Assembly (NCBI GenBank): GCA_035048815.1
Contig: JAUCBN010000037.1
Coordinates: 10,382,001 to 10,446,000, forward strand
Direction of reading: 5' to 3'
Length of the DNA: 64,000 nt
Source: Abelmoschus esculentus
Lineage: Eukaryota > Streptophyta > Magnoliopsida > Malvales > Malvaceae
Position 1 is the stretch's first letter; each line of letters begins with the position of its first letter. Positions 21,724-33,335 of this stretch are shown piece after piece. The position numbers and the translations under genes were made by a program. The notes below the pieces were generated by a model, which worked only from the letters and a program-made list of their open reading frames with translations, was not told where the DNA came from and did no database searches.

Positions 21724-22651
21724 ATTTTTTTTATATATTCAATATTATTTGCTGTTTGTTTCTTGATATGTTGCTTATTTCTTTCATATTTTTGTTGCCC
21801 ACCATTTTCTTATAATATAAAGCATTGAGGACAATGCTTGGTTCGAGTTTGGGTGTGTAGAGCCACTGCCGAGGCAGCAACCTTCTGCCGAGGCCATGCC
21901 AAAAAAAGGGAGTATTTAAGTGAAATTTTTTACAGTTTTTTTCATGCTCCCTGCCTTACTTGAATAAATTGCCTATACTTTTGCACTGCTTATCATCAGT
22001 ATTGCCTTAGTTTATTCTTTAAGGCTATAGAAATCTTTCTCGTTACCATGATTAGGTCCTGTTAAGAAGGTTTAACCTTAGGATACTCAAGGATGAAAAC
22101 TTAGAAGCCTACTATAAGATAAAATTTAAACACTTTTTGGACTTGTTGGATTATAGGAATTCTTTTAATGAACTTAGGTGATAAAGACATAAATTTTTGG
22201 GAAAGTGACTAGAGGTGCCTATCACCGGCTCTAGGAATTACTCTTCTTCATGCCAGAGGTGCCCGAAATTGGCTCTAGTATGCTATAAGGAATATCAAAA
22301 GAAAAAAAGAATTAGTGAAGAGAAAAACACAATCCTTGAGGTGCCCGAAATTGGCTCAAGAATTGGTTGTTTAGAAAAGAAGAGAACACTTAACCCAATT
22401 CTACTTGCCTTGAACTTAGAGTTTATCTAAGAATGCCTTTAATCAAACTTGTCCACAAAAACGCACACACTCACCAATTCTTATAGTTTGTTTCTAGGTA
22501 AACCCTTGGGTAGCCGAAAGGTTAAGTCTAAAGAATAGGCATAGTTATGGTGGGCAGAATAGATGGAAACATAAGACCAAGAGAGAATAGAGTTTGGCAA
22601 ATTGATGGTTTGCATTGCTTGAGGACAAGCAATAGTTCGAGTTTGGGGGTG
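21724..22651 (+). other. 3' UTR and PPT of element D, best-preserved copy
   Basis: Module 1: stem AAGCATTG AGGA CAATGCTT at 21820-21839, then GAGTTTGGGTGTG. Hairpin array: unit 1 at 22209-22234 (CTAGAG / CTCTAG), unit 2 at 22253-22278, unit 3 at 22335-22360 (CTTGAG / CTCAAG). Module 2: ATTGCTTG AGGA CAAGCAAT at 22614-22633, then the PPT GTTTGGGGGTG at 22641-22651. No open reading frame of note; the region is non-coding in all copies. Confidence 0.75.
22209..22360 (+). other. Three-hairpin RNA array, type copy (element D)
   Basis: Each unit reads C-T-W-G-A-G, GTG, CC, seven bases, GG, C-T-C-W-A-G. Units 1 and 2 use the CTAGAG / CTCTAG stem with loops TATCACC and CGAAATT; unit 3 uses CTTGAG / CTCAAG with loop CGAAATT. 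Unit 2 has one mismatch here (CCAGAG). The array is found in the 3' UTR of D, E, F, G, H, I and J, and partly in C. No known RNA family is recognised; structure is inferred from pairing only. Confidence 0.6.
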
Positions 22652-23859
22652 TGATAAGTGATCAACTCATTATCACTTTTTACCTTTTATGGGCATTAAT
22701 CACTAAATTTACACCCACTCGGACCAAAGTATATACTTAATGTAATATATTTAGAAGTTATGCTTATAAAGATAATATTTACAGAAAAGGTAAGTTTTAC
22801 TGCATTTTTACATATGTGTAGGAGAAACTACTGCCGCGGCAGCAACATGGCCGAGGCAGGACCTGATGTTGAGGCAGCAGCTGAGAGCCAGGAAGCAATA
22901 ATGTAGGCGATTGGAAGAGAAAAATCCAAGGGACGTTTCTGTACATGAAGCACATGGATCGGAGCTGGTTAGCATGAGGAAAAGCCCAAGACAAGGCCAC
23001 GCGGGAAAGCCTCTTAGTTGAAATAAACTTGGAAATATTTTATTTATGTACATGACTTGTTCCCTACTCCAAGTTGTATTCTACTTAGGAAAGGTTTTCC
23101 TTAGGCCAAGCCTATATAAGACCTACCCGCCCAAGTTGTTCTTTGTTTCAATGCAATAAAACTATCAAGGTTTGCTTATCCTTTGCCATTCTTTGTTCTT
23201 GCATTCAAGCTCGGGAGAGAAGTATGTGAGTAATACATTTATCTAGACTCGGGAGAGTTAGCTTCACGAAAGAGATAAGTACGGTGTTTCAATCGCGAAA
23301 TACTAACTCGGCGTAGGGATAGGTTAAGAGTTTCAGCGGCTAAAAGAAGTGTGAGATTAGTTGGTGGGTATAATTGATTCACGCCGGGAGGTATCATCAA
23401 GGACTAGTCATCAACAGTACTACGACTTAGGGATGAACGGAGTCATCCAAGGATACTTTGCCGAACTTTGGTAAAGTCCACCCACGAGCAAGGGATTACC
23501 GTGGCGGACAAGTATCGTTGCTGCCGAGGCAGTAATCTGCAATGCTGCCGAGGCAGTGTTATACAATTGCATTGGACAGAGACAAGTCAATCAAATCCAC
23601 AATACAACGCAATTGGATACTGACCTCTCTCTATTAATCAGACCTCATCTTTTATTTAGTTTTCTCTATTTCAATTTATTTAGTTTCATCAAAAGCACAA
23701 TTACCTGTGTTTTTATTTTATTCCTTTTTGCAGAACAAGAAGACAAAGAAGGCATATTAAGTATACCAATCCCTGTGGAGACCATGCACGATAATACTTA
23801 TCGCTTTATTGCTTGCGATGTGTTCACTTGCACTAATTGCGCACTTTTGACACGCGACA
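22652..23859 (+). repeat. LTR shared by elements D and E
   Basis: TGATAAGTGATCAAC to GACACGCGACA, about 1208 bp. Shorter than its relatives because of a deletion just after the TATA (23113-23119), which removes the segment before TTCAATGCAATAAA (AATAAA 23155-23160). Preceded by a PPT. Followed not by a PBS but by protease-tail sequence. Confidence 0.9.
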
Positions 23860-25801
23860 CCTTGTCTCAGCAACCACTGCCTCGGCAGCACTCTTGACAA
23901 GACACTACAGATCTTTCTCGGCAGTGACATTAATGATTGCTACAGCAAAGTTTTAAACAGTGTTGAAAAACCAGAGATTGAGGAAGCTAATTGGACAACA
24001 CATCTTCCAGGTAAGTATTTTGAACCCTTAGATTACTCTCGTAGGAATGAAAAATCTATAACCCTTACAAAAAAAATTAAAATATGCTTATTTGGGAGAC
24101 AACCGCACAATTCCCGTAATTATTTCCTCTGAGTTGCAGCTAGAACAGGAACAAAGCTTGATAGAGATGTTGCGGCAGCAGAAGAAGGCAATTGGGTGGT
24201 CAATTGATGATTTGAAGGGAATAAGTCCAGCAGTATGCATGCACAAAATCCTTTTGGAGGAAGATCATTAACCTACTGTTGAGGCCCAAAGTAAACTTAA
24301 TCATGCCATGAAAGAAGTAGTACGCAAGGAGATCATTAAATGGCTTGATGCTGGTATCATCTACACTATCTCTGACAGTGTGTGGGTGAGCCCGGTACAA
24401 TGTGTACCCAAGAAAGGCGGCATGACCGTGATAACCAATAAAAACAATGAACTAATCCCAACTAGGACTGTGACCGGTTGGAGAGTTTGCATGGATTATC
24501 GCAAGTTAAATAAGGCAACAATGAAGGATCACTTTCCATTGCCCTTTATTGATGAAATGCTTGATAGACTTGCTGGTAAGCCGTTTTATTGTTTTCTTGA
24601 TGGTTATTCAGGTTATAACCAGATTGCTATAGATCCTAAGGACCAGGCAAAAACTACCTTTACGTGCCCGTATGGAACATATGCATTTAGAAGAACGTCG
24701 TTCGGCCTTTGTAATGCCCCGACAACCTTCCAGCGATGCATGATGGCAATTTTTCATGACATGGTGGAAGACTTCCTGGAGGTATTCATGGATGATTTTT
24801 CAATCTTCGGAGATGACTTCACTCATTGCCTCGGAAATTTAGAAAAGGTACTACAAATATGTGAGGAATCTAATTTAGTACTCAATTGGGAAAAATGTCA
24901 CTTTATGGTGAATGAATGCGTAGTATTAGGACATAAAATATCATCACAAGGAATCAAAGTTGATAAGGACAAGGTTGATGTGATCAAGAATTTACCTCCA
25001 CCAATCTCTGTGAAAGGAGTTCGAAGCTTTTTGGGCCATGCAGGTTTTTACAGGAGGTTTATTTCTAACTTTTCCAAAATCTCTAAACCTCTTTGTAATT
25101 TGCTCGAACAAGACAGAAAATTTGAATTTAATACAGAATGCACTGAAGCATTCGAAGCCATTAAAGAAAAGCTGATCATTGTACCAATTATAGTCCCACC
25201 AGATTGGTCCCTGCCCTTTGAATTAATGTGCGACGCAAGCGTTCATGCTGTCGGGGAAACACTTGGGCAGAGAAAGAACAACCTATTCTATGTTATCTAC
25301 TATGCTAGTAAAACACTCAATGATGCCCAAATAAATTATACCACCACAGAGAAGGAATTACTAGCATTAGTCTTTGCCTTTGACAAATTCCGATCATACC
25401 TTATCGGAACAAAAGTAACCGTCCATACTGACCATTCGGCAATCAAGTACCTTTTCTCAAAGAAGGATGCAAAGCCCAAACTGATTAGATGGATCCTTCT
25501 TTTGCAAGAATTTGATGTTGAAATCAAGGATAGAAGTGGTACGGAAAATCAGGTAGCGGATCATCTCTCCAGATTAGAGGCCAAAGATAATAACAACTCA
25601 CTAGAGGAAATACAAGATGCATTCCCAGATGAACACATCTTGCATATCGTAGAAATTATAGAGGATACTGACGAAATAGAGACTACGACAGTATATGATT
25701 ACGCCGCCGAGGCGCTGACTGAATATATCTCGGTAACAATGACAGAAGATCTTGTAGCAGTCACAGCCACCCCTAGTATGTTGATCTTGCTAATTATTTA
25801 G
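23860..25801 (+). pseudogene. Protease tail, reverse transcriptase and RNase H (element E)
   Basis: The only RT in the Athila copies here. Starts with sequence aligning to the C-terminal protease region (CLSNHCLGS-like) and a linker. From about 24080 the RT frame is readable except for one TAA at 24269-24271; 24308-25801 is open (497 aa). RT motifs: WVSPVQCVPKKGG, TGWRVCMDYRKLNKAT, HFPLPFIDEMLDRLAG, FLDGYSGYNQI, FGLCNAPTTFQRCMMAIF and catalytic FMDDFSIFG. RNase H motifs: CDASVHAVGETLGQ, TTEKELLALVFA, VHTDHSAIKYLF and NQVADHLSRLE. The motif order and sequence are Athila-type. A frameshift near 25770 separates it from integrase. Gag and most of protease are missing. Confidence 0.9.
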
Positions 25802-27077
25802 CTAGTGGTGTTTTGCCTTATAACTTTAACTATGATGAAAAGAAGAAGTTTCAGCACAATGCAAAACATTACTTCTGGGACGACGCTCTCTTGTTCAAAC
25901 AATGTGCGGATCAGGTTATAAGAAGATGTGTACCCGAGGATGAGCAAAAAGAAGTGCTTCAGCGCTGTCATGATTCACCTTGTGGAGGACATTTTGGAGG
26001 CAACAGAACAGCAGCTAAGGTTCTTCAATCAGGCCTTTATTGGCCCACACTCTTCAAAGATGCCAAACTTTATTGCAAGAACTGTGACCACTGCCAACGA
26101 ACGGGCAATATCTCTAGGCATAATGAAACGCCATTGCAACCCATATTAGAAGTAGAATTTTTTTATGTTTGGAGCACAGGTTTCATGGGGCCATTCCCAT
26201 CATCTCAAGGTAATCTCTACATCCTAGTAGCGGTGGACTATGAATCCAAATGGGTCGAAGCAATTGCCACACCTCATAATGACTCCAAGACTGTGCAAAA
26301 ATTTCTCAAGAAAAACATTTTCACCAGATTTGGAGTCACTCAGGCAATAATTAGTGATGAAGGTAAACACTTCGATAACAGACGTATTGCCGCGACCCTA
26401 AAGAAACTAGGTATCACACACAGAATTACCACGGCCTACCATCCGCAGATAAATGGGCAAGCTGAAATATCAAACAGGGAATTAAAACAAATCCTTGAAA
26501 AAGTGGTAAACCCATCTAGAAAGGATTGGTCTCATCGTCTAGACGATGCTCTATGGGCATATCGAACAGCCTCAAAACCCCTTTGGGGACATTTCCATAT
26601 AGGCTTGTATTTGGAAAAGCATGTCATTTGCCTGTGGAAATCGAGCACAAAGCCTATTGGGCAGTAAAGAATTTGAACACGGAATGGGAGAAAGCTGGCC
26701 AGAAACGACTGCTAGACCTTAATGAGATAGAAGAGTTCAGAGCAGCAGTATACAAAAATGCCAAAATCTACAAGGAAAAGACAAAATGATGGCATGACAG
26801 TAAGCTACCGCCGAGGCAGTTCCTGCCGGGGCAACAAGTCCTCCTCTTTAACTCCAGACTTAAACTGTTCCCAGGCAAACTCAGGTCCAGATGGTCAGGC
26901 CCATTTGAAGTTGTGCAGGTTTATCCACATGGTGCGGTAATGATCAAATCAAAAAGGGATGGGCAGGAATTCAAAGTGAATGGCCAAAGGCTGAAGCATT
27001 ATTCGGGCCAACACGAGATGAGAATTATAGAGACCATCACTTTAGGAGCACTTACATGCATTCCTACCGTGAATTAA
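25780..27077 (+). pseudogene. Integrase (element E)
   Basis: The zinc-binding HHCC region is at 25980-26100 (HDSPCGGHFGG, CKNCDHCQR). In the catalytic core the first Asp expected in the DFMGPFP motif is Gly (STGFMGPFPSSQG). The second motif (IISDEGKHF) and the Glu motif (GQAEISNRE) are present. Breaks: TAG for Trp near 25779, a frameshift near 26570-26585, and TGA at about 26787. The C-terminal GPF module (RSRWSGPFEVVQVYP) is followed by HGAVMIKSKRDGQEF and ends at TAA 27075-27077. This tail is the part retained by the non-autonomous copies. Confidence 0.88.
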
Positions 27078-28150
27078 TAATTTCATCTTATCTTATTGCA
27101 CCTTAGGATTTTCGTTTTGAATTTTGTTACTAATTTTTTTTCTTTTCTTGTTGTTTATTTTAGGATAAAAATCAAGGACCAAGGTGAAGTCACTCACAAC
27201 AGCAAGGCCGAAAAACTAATAATTACTAGCAGCTCTTCTATATCTCTTTAAATTCTGCCTGCACAGGATGCTTATATATTTTTGTTACTTGTCTTTTTTT
27301 CTTCTTTATATCCTGCTGTGTGCTATTTATAAGCATTGAGGAAAATGCTTGGTTCGAGTTTGGGGGTGTAGATCCACTGCCGAAGCAATCTACTACCGTA
27401 GCCTAGCCATGAAAGGAAGTATTTAAGTGTTTCCTCAAAATTTTTATGTCCACCACCTTACTTGAATTGTTGTTTATGCTCTTGCACTGCTTTTCATCAG
27501 TATTGCCTTAGTTTATTCTTTAAGGCTATAGAAATCTTTCTCCTTACCATGGTTAGGTCCTGTTAAGAAGGTTTAACCTTAGTATACTTAAGGATGAAAA
27601 CTTAGAAGCTTACTATAAGATAAATCCTAAAAACACTTTTGGGACTTGTTGGATTATAGGAATTCTTTTAATAAACTTAGATGATAAAGACTTAGATTTT
27701 TGGGAAAGTGACTAGAGGTGCCTATCACCGGCTCTAGGAGTTACTCTTCTTCATTATAGAGGTGCCCGAAATTGGCTCTAGTATGCTAAAAAGAATATCA
27801 AAAGAAAGAAGGAAGTATCGATGAGAAAACACAATCCTTGAGGTGCCCGAAGTTGGCTCAAGAAATTGTTGTTTTAAGAAGAGAACACTAATCCCAAATC
27901 TACTTGTCTTGAACTTAGAGTTTGTCTAAGAAAGACTTTAATCAAACTTGTCCACAAAAACGCACACACTCACTAAATCTTGTAGTTTGTTTCTAGGTAA
28001 ACCCTTGGGTAACCGAAAGGTTAAGGCTTAAGGATAGGCGTAGTTATGGTGGGGAGAATAGATGAAAACATAAGACCAAGAGAGAGTAAGGTTTGGCAAA
28101 TTGATGGTTTGCATTGCTTGAGGACAAGAAATAGTTTGAGTTTGGGGGTG
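27078..28150 (+). other. Residual ORF2 end, 3' UTR and PPT of element E
   Basis: An AT-rich spacer is joined near 27205 to the last codons of ORF2 (SSSSISL then TAA near 27249), so the internal promoter and nearly all of ORF2 are deleted. Module 1 stem at 27331-27350 (AAGCATTG AGGA AAATGCTT, one mismatch) is followed by GAGTTTGGGGGTG. Hairpin units at 27712-27737, 27757-27780 and 27837-27862. Module 2 at 28113-28132 (one mismatch), then the PPT GTTTGGGGGTG abutting the LTR at 28151. Confidence 0.75.
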
Positions 28151-28906
28151 TGATAAGTGCTCAACTCACTATCACTTTTTACACCTTTCACGGACAATAA
28201 CCACTAAATCTACACCTACTTGGACCAATGCATGTGCTTAATATGAGATAATTAGATATTCTACTTTTGTAACATATAAAGATGATACTTATAGAAAAGG
28301 CAAGTTTTACTGTACTTTTGTGTTTGTGCAGAAAAAACTAATACCGCGGCAGCGACTGAGGCCGAGGCAGGACCTGATGCCGAGGCAGCAGCTGAAGGAC
28401 AAGTAACGATGTTGTAGGTGACTTGAAGAGAAAAATGAGTTGGACGTTTCTGGATAAGCAACGCATGAATCGGAGCTGGGTAGCACATGGAAAGACCAAG
28501 TCAAAGGTCACGCGGAAAAGAATCCTAGTTGGAGTAAACATGGAAATATTTTATTTATGGACTTGACTTGTGTCCTACTCCAAGTTATACTCCACCTTAG
28601 ATTTTAGATTTCTTTTTATTATGTTCTAAGTGTCTTTAGGCTTAGGTGAAGGTTGTAGAGTATAAGTGAGAAGAGATTGACTTTTGTTTCTTGTTTTAAT
28701 GCAATAAAATATCAAGGTTTGCTTATTCTTCGACATTCTTTGTTCTTGCATCCAAGCTCGAGAGAGACGTTTGCAAGTAATCCATTTATCTAACAACGAG
28801 AGAGTTATATTCATGAAAGGAATAAGTACGGTGTTTCAATCGGGAAACACTAACTCGGCCTAGAGATAGGTTAAGAGTTTCAGCGGCTAAGAGAAGTGTG
28901 GAATTG
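28151..28906 (+). repeat. Left part of LTR (3' of E, 5' of F), interrupted by element G
   Basis: Starts TGATAAGTGCTCAAC after a PPT. A deletion removed the TATA and leader segment (near 28590); AATAAA 28703-28708. It is cut at 28906 by element G; the rest is at 37112-37600. The last five bases AATTG are duplicated on the other side of G. Confidence 0.9.
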
Positions 28907-30230
28907 TGATAAGTGCTCAACACACTATCACTTTTTACTCCTTTTATGGGCATTAATTACCAAATATACACCCACTTGGACCAATGCATGCACTCAATGT
29001 GATATATTTAGAAGTATACTCATATAGATAATATTTACAAAAAAAGGCACGTTTTACTACGTTTTCATATCTGTGCAGGAAAACCAGTGCTACGGCAAAA
29101 ACAAGGCCGAGGCAGGACCTAATGCCGAGGCAGCAGTAGAAAGACAGGAAGCAAGACTATAGGCGATGGAAAGACAAAAATCCAAGAACGTGTCTGGACT
29201 TGAAGCCCATGAATCGGAGCTGGCTAGCACAAGGAAAAGCCCAAAGGAAGACCATGCGGGAAATCCCCTTAGCCGAATATAAACTTGGAAATATATTATT
29301 ATTATGTACTTGACTTGTTCACTACTCCAAGTTGTATTCTACTTAGGAAAGGTTTGCCCTAGGTCTAGCCTATATAAAGACCTAGCCACTTAATGTACAA
29401 GAAACGAAATACCTAGGCAGAGAGCCGACTTCTACTCTTGTCTCTTTCCTCTCCATCATGTTCTAAACCTTCTTAGGGATTAGGTGAAGGTTGTAGAGTA
29501 TTTGTGAGAGGAGATTGTACTTTGTCTTGCATTCAATGCAATAAAGATTATCAATGTTTGCTTATCCTTTGTTATTCCTTGTTTCACAATTGAGCTCGGG
29601 AGAGGATATTGTGATTATCCATTTATCTAAGCTCGGGAGAGTTAGATTCACGAAAGGGGTAAGTACGGTGTTTCAATCGCGAAACACTAACTCGGCCTAG
29701 GAATAGGTTAAGAGTTTTAGCAGCTAAAAGAAGTGTGAGATTGGTTGGTGAGTATAATTGGTCCACGCCGGGAGGTATCATCAAGGACTAGTCATCAACA
29801 ACACTCTAACTTAGGGATAAGCGGAGTCATTCAAGGACACTTTGCCGAACTTTGGTAAAGTCTGCCCACGAGCAAGGGATTGCCGCGGCAGACAGTGTTA
29901 TCGCTGCCCAGTCAGTAAACTGCAGTGCTGCCGAGGCAGTGATATACGATTGCATTGAACAGAGACAAGTCAATCAATTCCACAATACAACGCAACTGGA
30001 TCCTAGCCCATCTCTCTCTACTATTTCAATCTTTTACTGTTATCTTAGTTATTTTAGTTTAGATAAATCAAATCAACTCACTTGTGTTTTATCTTTCCAC
30101 AGAACAAGGAGGTGAAGAAAGCATATTAAGTGTATCGGTCCCTGAGGAAACGATAACTCGATAATATACTTATCACTTATTACTTGCGATGTGTCCACTT
30201 GCACTGAACGCGCACTTTTGACACGCGACA
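28907..30230 (+). repeat. 5' LTR of element G
   Basis: TGATAAGTGCTCAAC to GACACGCGACA, 1324 bp. TATATAAA 29371-29378; AATAAA 29540-29545. Forms its own subgroup with the LTR at 35798 (ACTCCTTTTATGGGCATTAA). Confidence 0.93.
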
Positions 30231-30236
30231 AGTTTT

Positions 30237-30254
30237 TGGCACCGTTGCCGGGGA
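30237..30254 (+). other. Primer-binding site, tRNA-Asp type (element G)
   Basis: TGGCACCGTTGCCGGGGA, one mismatch to the tRNA-Asp complement. Confidence 0.85.
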
Positions 30255-30328
30255 CTGATAACTAAATTTTCCTTTCTTTATTTTCTTGTTTATTTTTATT
30301 TTTATTTTACTTTTGTTTTTCTTGGTGT

Positions 30329-32871
30329 ATGACCAGGGCCAATCCAACCAACCCCTTGTACGAATTAGATCCAGAGATCGAAAGAACAAGGCAAAGGTTG
30401 AGGAGACAGATCCAAGGAGCCATGGCAGATCACCCGACAGGACAAAACTTACCTACCGGCAATGCAGGACTTCCGCCGCCACCTGGGCCGTGGCAGCTCA
30501 TTGTCAGGGACTACCTGGAAGAGGACTTAAACGGATTAAACCCAGGAGTCGTTACACCGAAAATTGAAGCAACCCATTTTGAACTCAAACCCGTTATGTT
30601 CAATATGTTAAATACAATTGGACAATTTGGTGGGTCTGCAACTGAAGACGCAAGGCAGCACCTCAAATCCTTCATAGAAATCTGCAACTCTTTTAAAATC
30701 CAAGGAGTCCATGAAGATGTCTTGCGATTAAAGCTATTCCCCTATTCACTGAGGGATAGGGCGAAAGCTTGGTTAAATAGCATTCCAGCAGGATCTATTG
30801 GATCCTGGAGTGAACTTTGCCGTGATTTCATTACTCGCTTTAATCCTACTAATCTATATGATAGAATTCGTAATGAAATTACTTCTTTTCGACAGGCTGA
30901 AGACGAACCAATGTACGAGGCATGGGAACGCTACAGAGAGCTATTGCACAAGTGTCCGCTGCATGGATTTCCCTTATGGACACAAGTGACAATGTTTTAC
31001 AATGCCACGAATGCCCCGAAAAGGATGATGTTAGATGCCTCGGCAAACGGAACACTCCTGGACAAAGCACCTGAGGAAGCTATTGAAATATTAAACAAAC
31101 TCGCAAAGAATGACTTTCAGTTTCCTACATCTAGGCGAGGAGGAGTAAGACGCCAAGCCACGGTAAATGAATTAGATTCATCAAGTTCAGTGGGAGCACA
31201 ATTGGCCTCTCTTACCAAGATGGTGCAAAACCTACAGTTACAACACAATACCCGTGAGGTCAAGGTAATTGTTTCATACAATGACTTATGTGGAGGAAAC
31301 CACAATTCCGTTGACTGCATGAATCAAGAAACTGGTATGTATGTTGGGAACTACAATCGCAATAATGTGATGTCCAACACATACAACCCCTCATGGAAGA
31401 GGCATCCGAACCTATCATGGAGCAACCCAAACAATGCCTTAAACCCAATCACCCAACCATCGGGATTTTAGCAGCCGATGCCGCAACAGCAAGTCCAACA
31501 GCCGATGCCGTCGCAGCAGATGCAGCAACAACCCGTAAGTTCATTGGAAAACGCGCTAAAGGCCTTCATGATGAAAACTGAGTCATACATGGCGGAAAAT
31601 AGTAATTTCATCAAGAGGACAGATGCCTTCATGAATAGGACTGAGATGCGGCTGCAAAATCAAGAAGCAGCTATAAAAACGCTGGAAACTCAGGTTGGGC
31701 AGTTTGCTCAATGCATAAACACTAGACCACAAGGAGGCCTACCTAGCAATAATGAAGTTGCTAAGGTAATAAACCATGAACAGTGTAAGGCAATCACTAC
31801 TAGGAGTGGTCTACAGCTGAAGGAGAAGATCCCAGAGAGCCGAACTCAATCAGCAGAACAAGCAAGAGAAGAGGCTGAGCAAACTGAAGCTGATAACACT
31901 ACCCCGGAAGCAAGCACTGCAGCGCCTGAGCATCCTGCCGAGGCAACAACAATTCCAGTGGTGCCAGGTATAAAACTTTCAATTAAAGAAACCCTGGATG
32001 AAATGAGACCACCACCACCTTTCCTGCAAAGGTTGAAAAAGCAAAAACAGGATCAGCAATTCAAGAAGTTCCTCGACATCTTGAAGCAAGTCCACATCAA
32101 TATACCGTTCGTTGAAGCTATTGAACAGATGCCGAACTATGCCAAGTTCCTAAAGGACATGGTGTCAAAGAGAAAACGAATAGGTGAGTTTGAGACAGTG
32201 GCTGCTACCGAGGGATGCATGGCAATGCTGCATAACCGCATGCCACCAAAGTTAAAAGATCCTGGTTGCTTCACTATACCTTGTGCGATTGGAAAGAGTT
32301 ATGAAGGAAAGGCCCTATGCGACCTTGGAGCAAGCATAAACCTTATGCCTAAATCAGTCTTCCAAAAGCTTGGAATTGGAAGGCCGAAGCCTACAACAGT
32401 GATGCTCCAACTCGCGGATAGATCTTATGTGCAACCCGAAGGCAAAATCGAAGACATACTGGTAAGAGTTGACAAGTTTATTTTTCCTTCCGACTTCCTT
32501 GTCCTTGATTGTAAAGCAGATGACAATGCACCGATCACCTTGGGAGACCCTTTCTAGCAACTGGACGCACATTAATTGACTTGGAAAAAGGAGAGTTGAC
32601 TATGCGGGTCAATGACCAACAAGTCAAACTCAACGCATTCCACAACTTAAAAAAGTATGATGATCCAGAGGAATGCAAGGCCATCCACACAGTAGACAAT
32701 AAGATATCCTGCCTGGGCAGTCTGCTCGGCAGAATGTTCGGCAAGAAAATCAAGCCCAAGATGGATGGACAGACAACACAAAGGAGTGGCCCACAACTGA
32801 TACATAAATTGGGCCTAAGGGAGAAAATAATTCTGGGAGATGCATTTGCATGCTCTCCACCAGTAGCCTAA
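30329..32871 (+). pseudogene. Gag-protease-integrase-tail polyprotein, nearly intact (element G)
   Basis: Start at MTRANPTNPLYELDPEIERT. Only two breaks: TAG for Gln at 31469-31471 and a one-base loss near 32543 in the protease. Gag core residues ~85-270, zinc knuckle CGGNHNSVDC region near 31286-31320 (first Cys altered, YNDLC), Gln-rich linker, MRPPPPFLQRLKKQ, then the protease CDLGASINLMPKSVFQKLGIG and FLVLDCKADDNAP. The tail is shortened compared with A and B and ends IILGDAFACSPPVA at TAA 32869-32871. Predicted about 847 codons. Role: capsid, nucleocapsid and protease of a non-autonomous element that needs RT and integrase in trans. Confidence 0.9.
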
Positions 32872-32999
32872 CCTCTCCCCTTTTCTTTAAATAGTATATT
32901 AGGATTTGCAGTTTATTTTTATTTTTCTAATTATTTTCGTTTTCAGTATTTTTCTTTTGTGTGTTTTATTTAGGAATAAAAAGCAAAGATAAGGGAAAA

Positions 33000-33215
33000 A
33001 TAGTTCACAGTAGGAACTCTGCCGATGCGATAAAACAGTGTCAGGGCCGCAGCAGTTCCAACGGGCAAAACAGTGTAACGGCTAGTCTGCCGAGATTCCT
33101 GCCGTGGCAGAAAAAGGAAACGGTAGAAAAAGGAAACGATTACAAACGGCTAGTGATCTCAACGGTCACAAGGTCGAGGCCTATATAAGAAACTCCTTCC
33201 TCTTGAACTATTCAC
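33000..33215 (+). promoter_or_regulatory. Internal promoter of ORF2 (element G)
   Basis: TATATAA 33182-33188. AACGGCTA 33077-33084, AACGGCTA 33145-33152 and AACGGTCA 33161-33168. Proximal boxes are 16 bp apart, with 13 bp to the TATA. 32872-33000 is AT-rich spacer. Confidence 0.62.
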
Positions 33216-33335
33216 TCTTACTTTCTTGCTTTCTTTGGTATTCTTAACAATCTCTCTCTGAATTACTCTCTGCCTTCTACAATCTCCAGATTCTCTTCAA
33301 GAAAAACCTCCAAGAACGCACATTTCTGTATCTTG

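Noticed and set aside
22215..22430. Short frame across the hairpin array
   Set aside because: Not conserved in other copies; indels between copies break it while the hairpins persist.
29852..30115. Sense frame in the LTR leader, seen again at 36735
   Set aside because: Lies in the untranslated LTR end, crosses the decayed CTGCCGAGGCAG sites and is not maintained in other subgroups.
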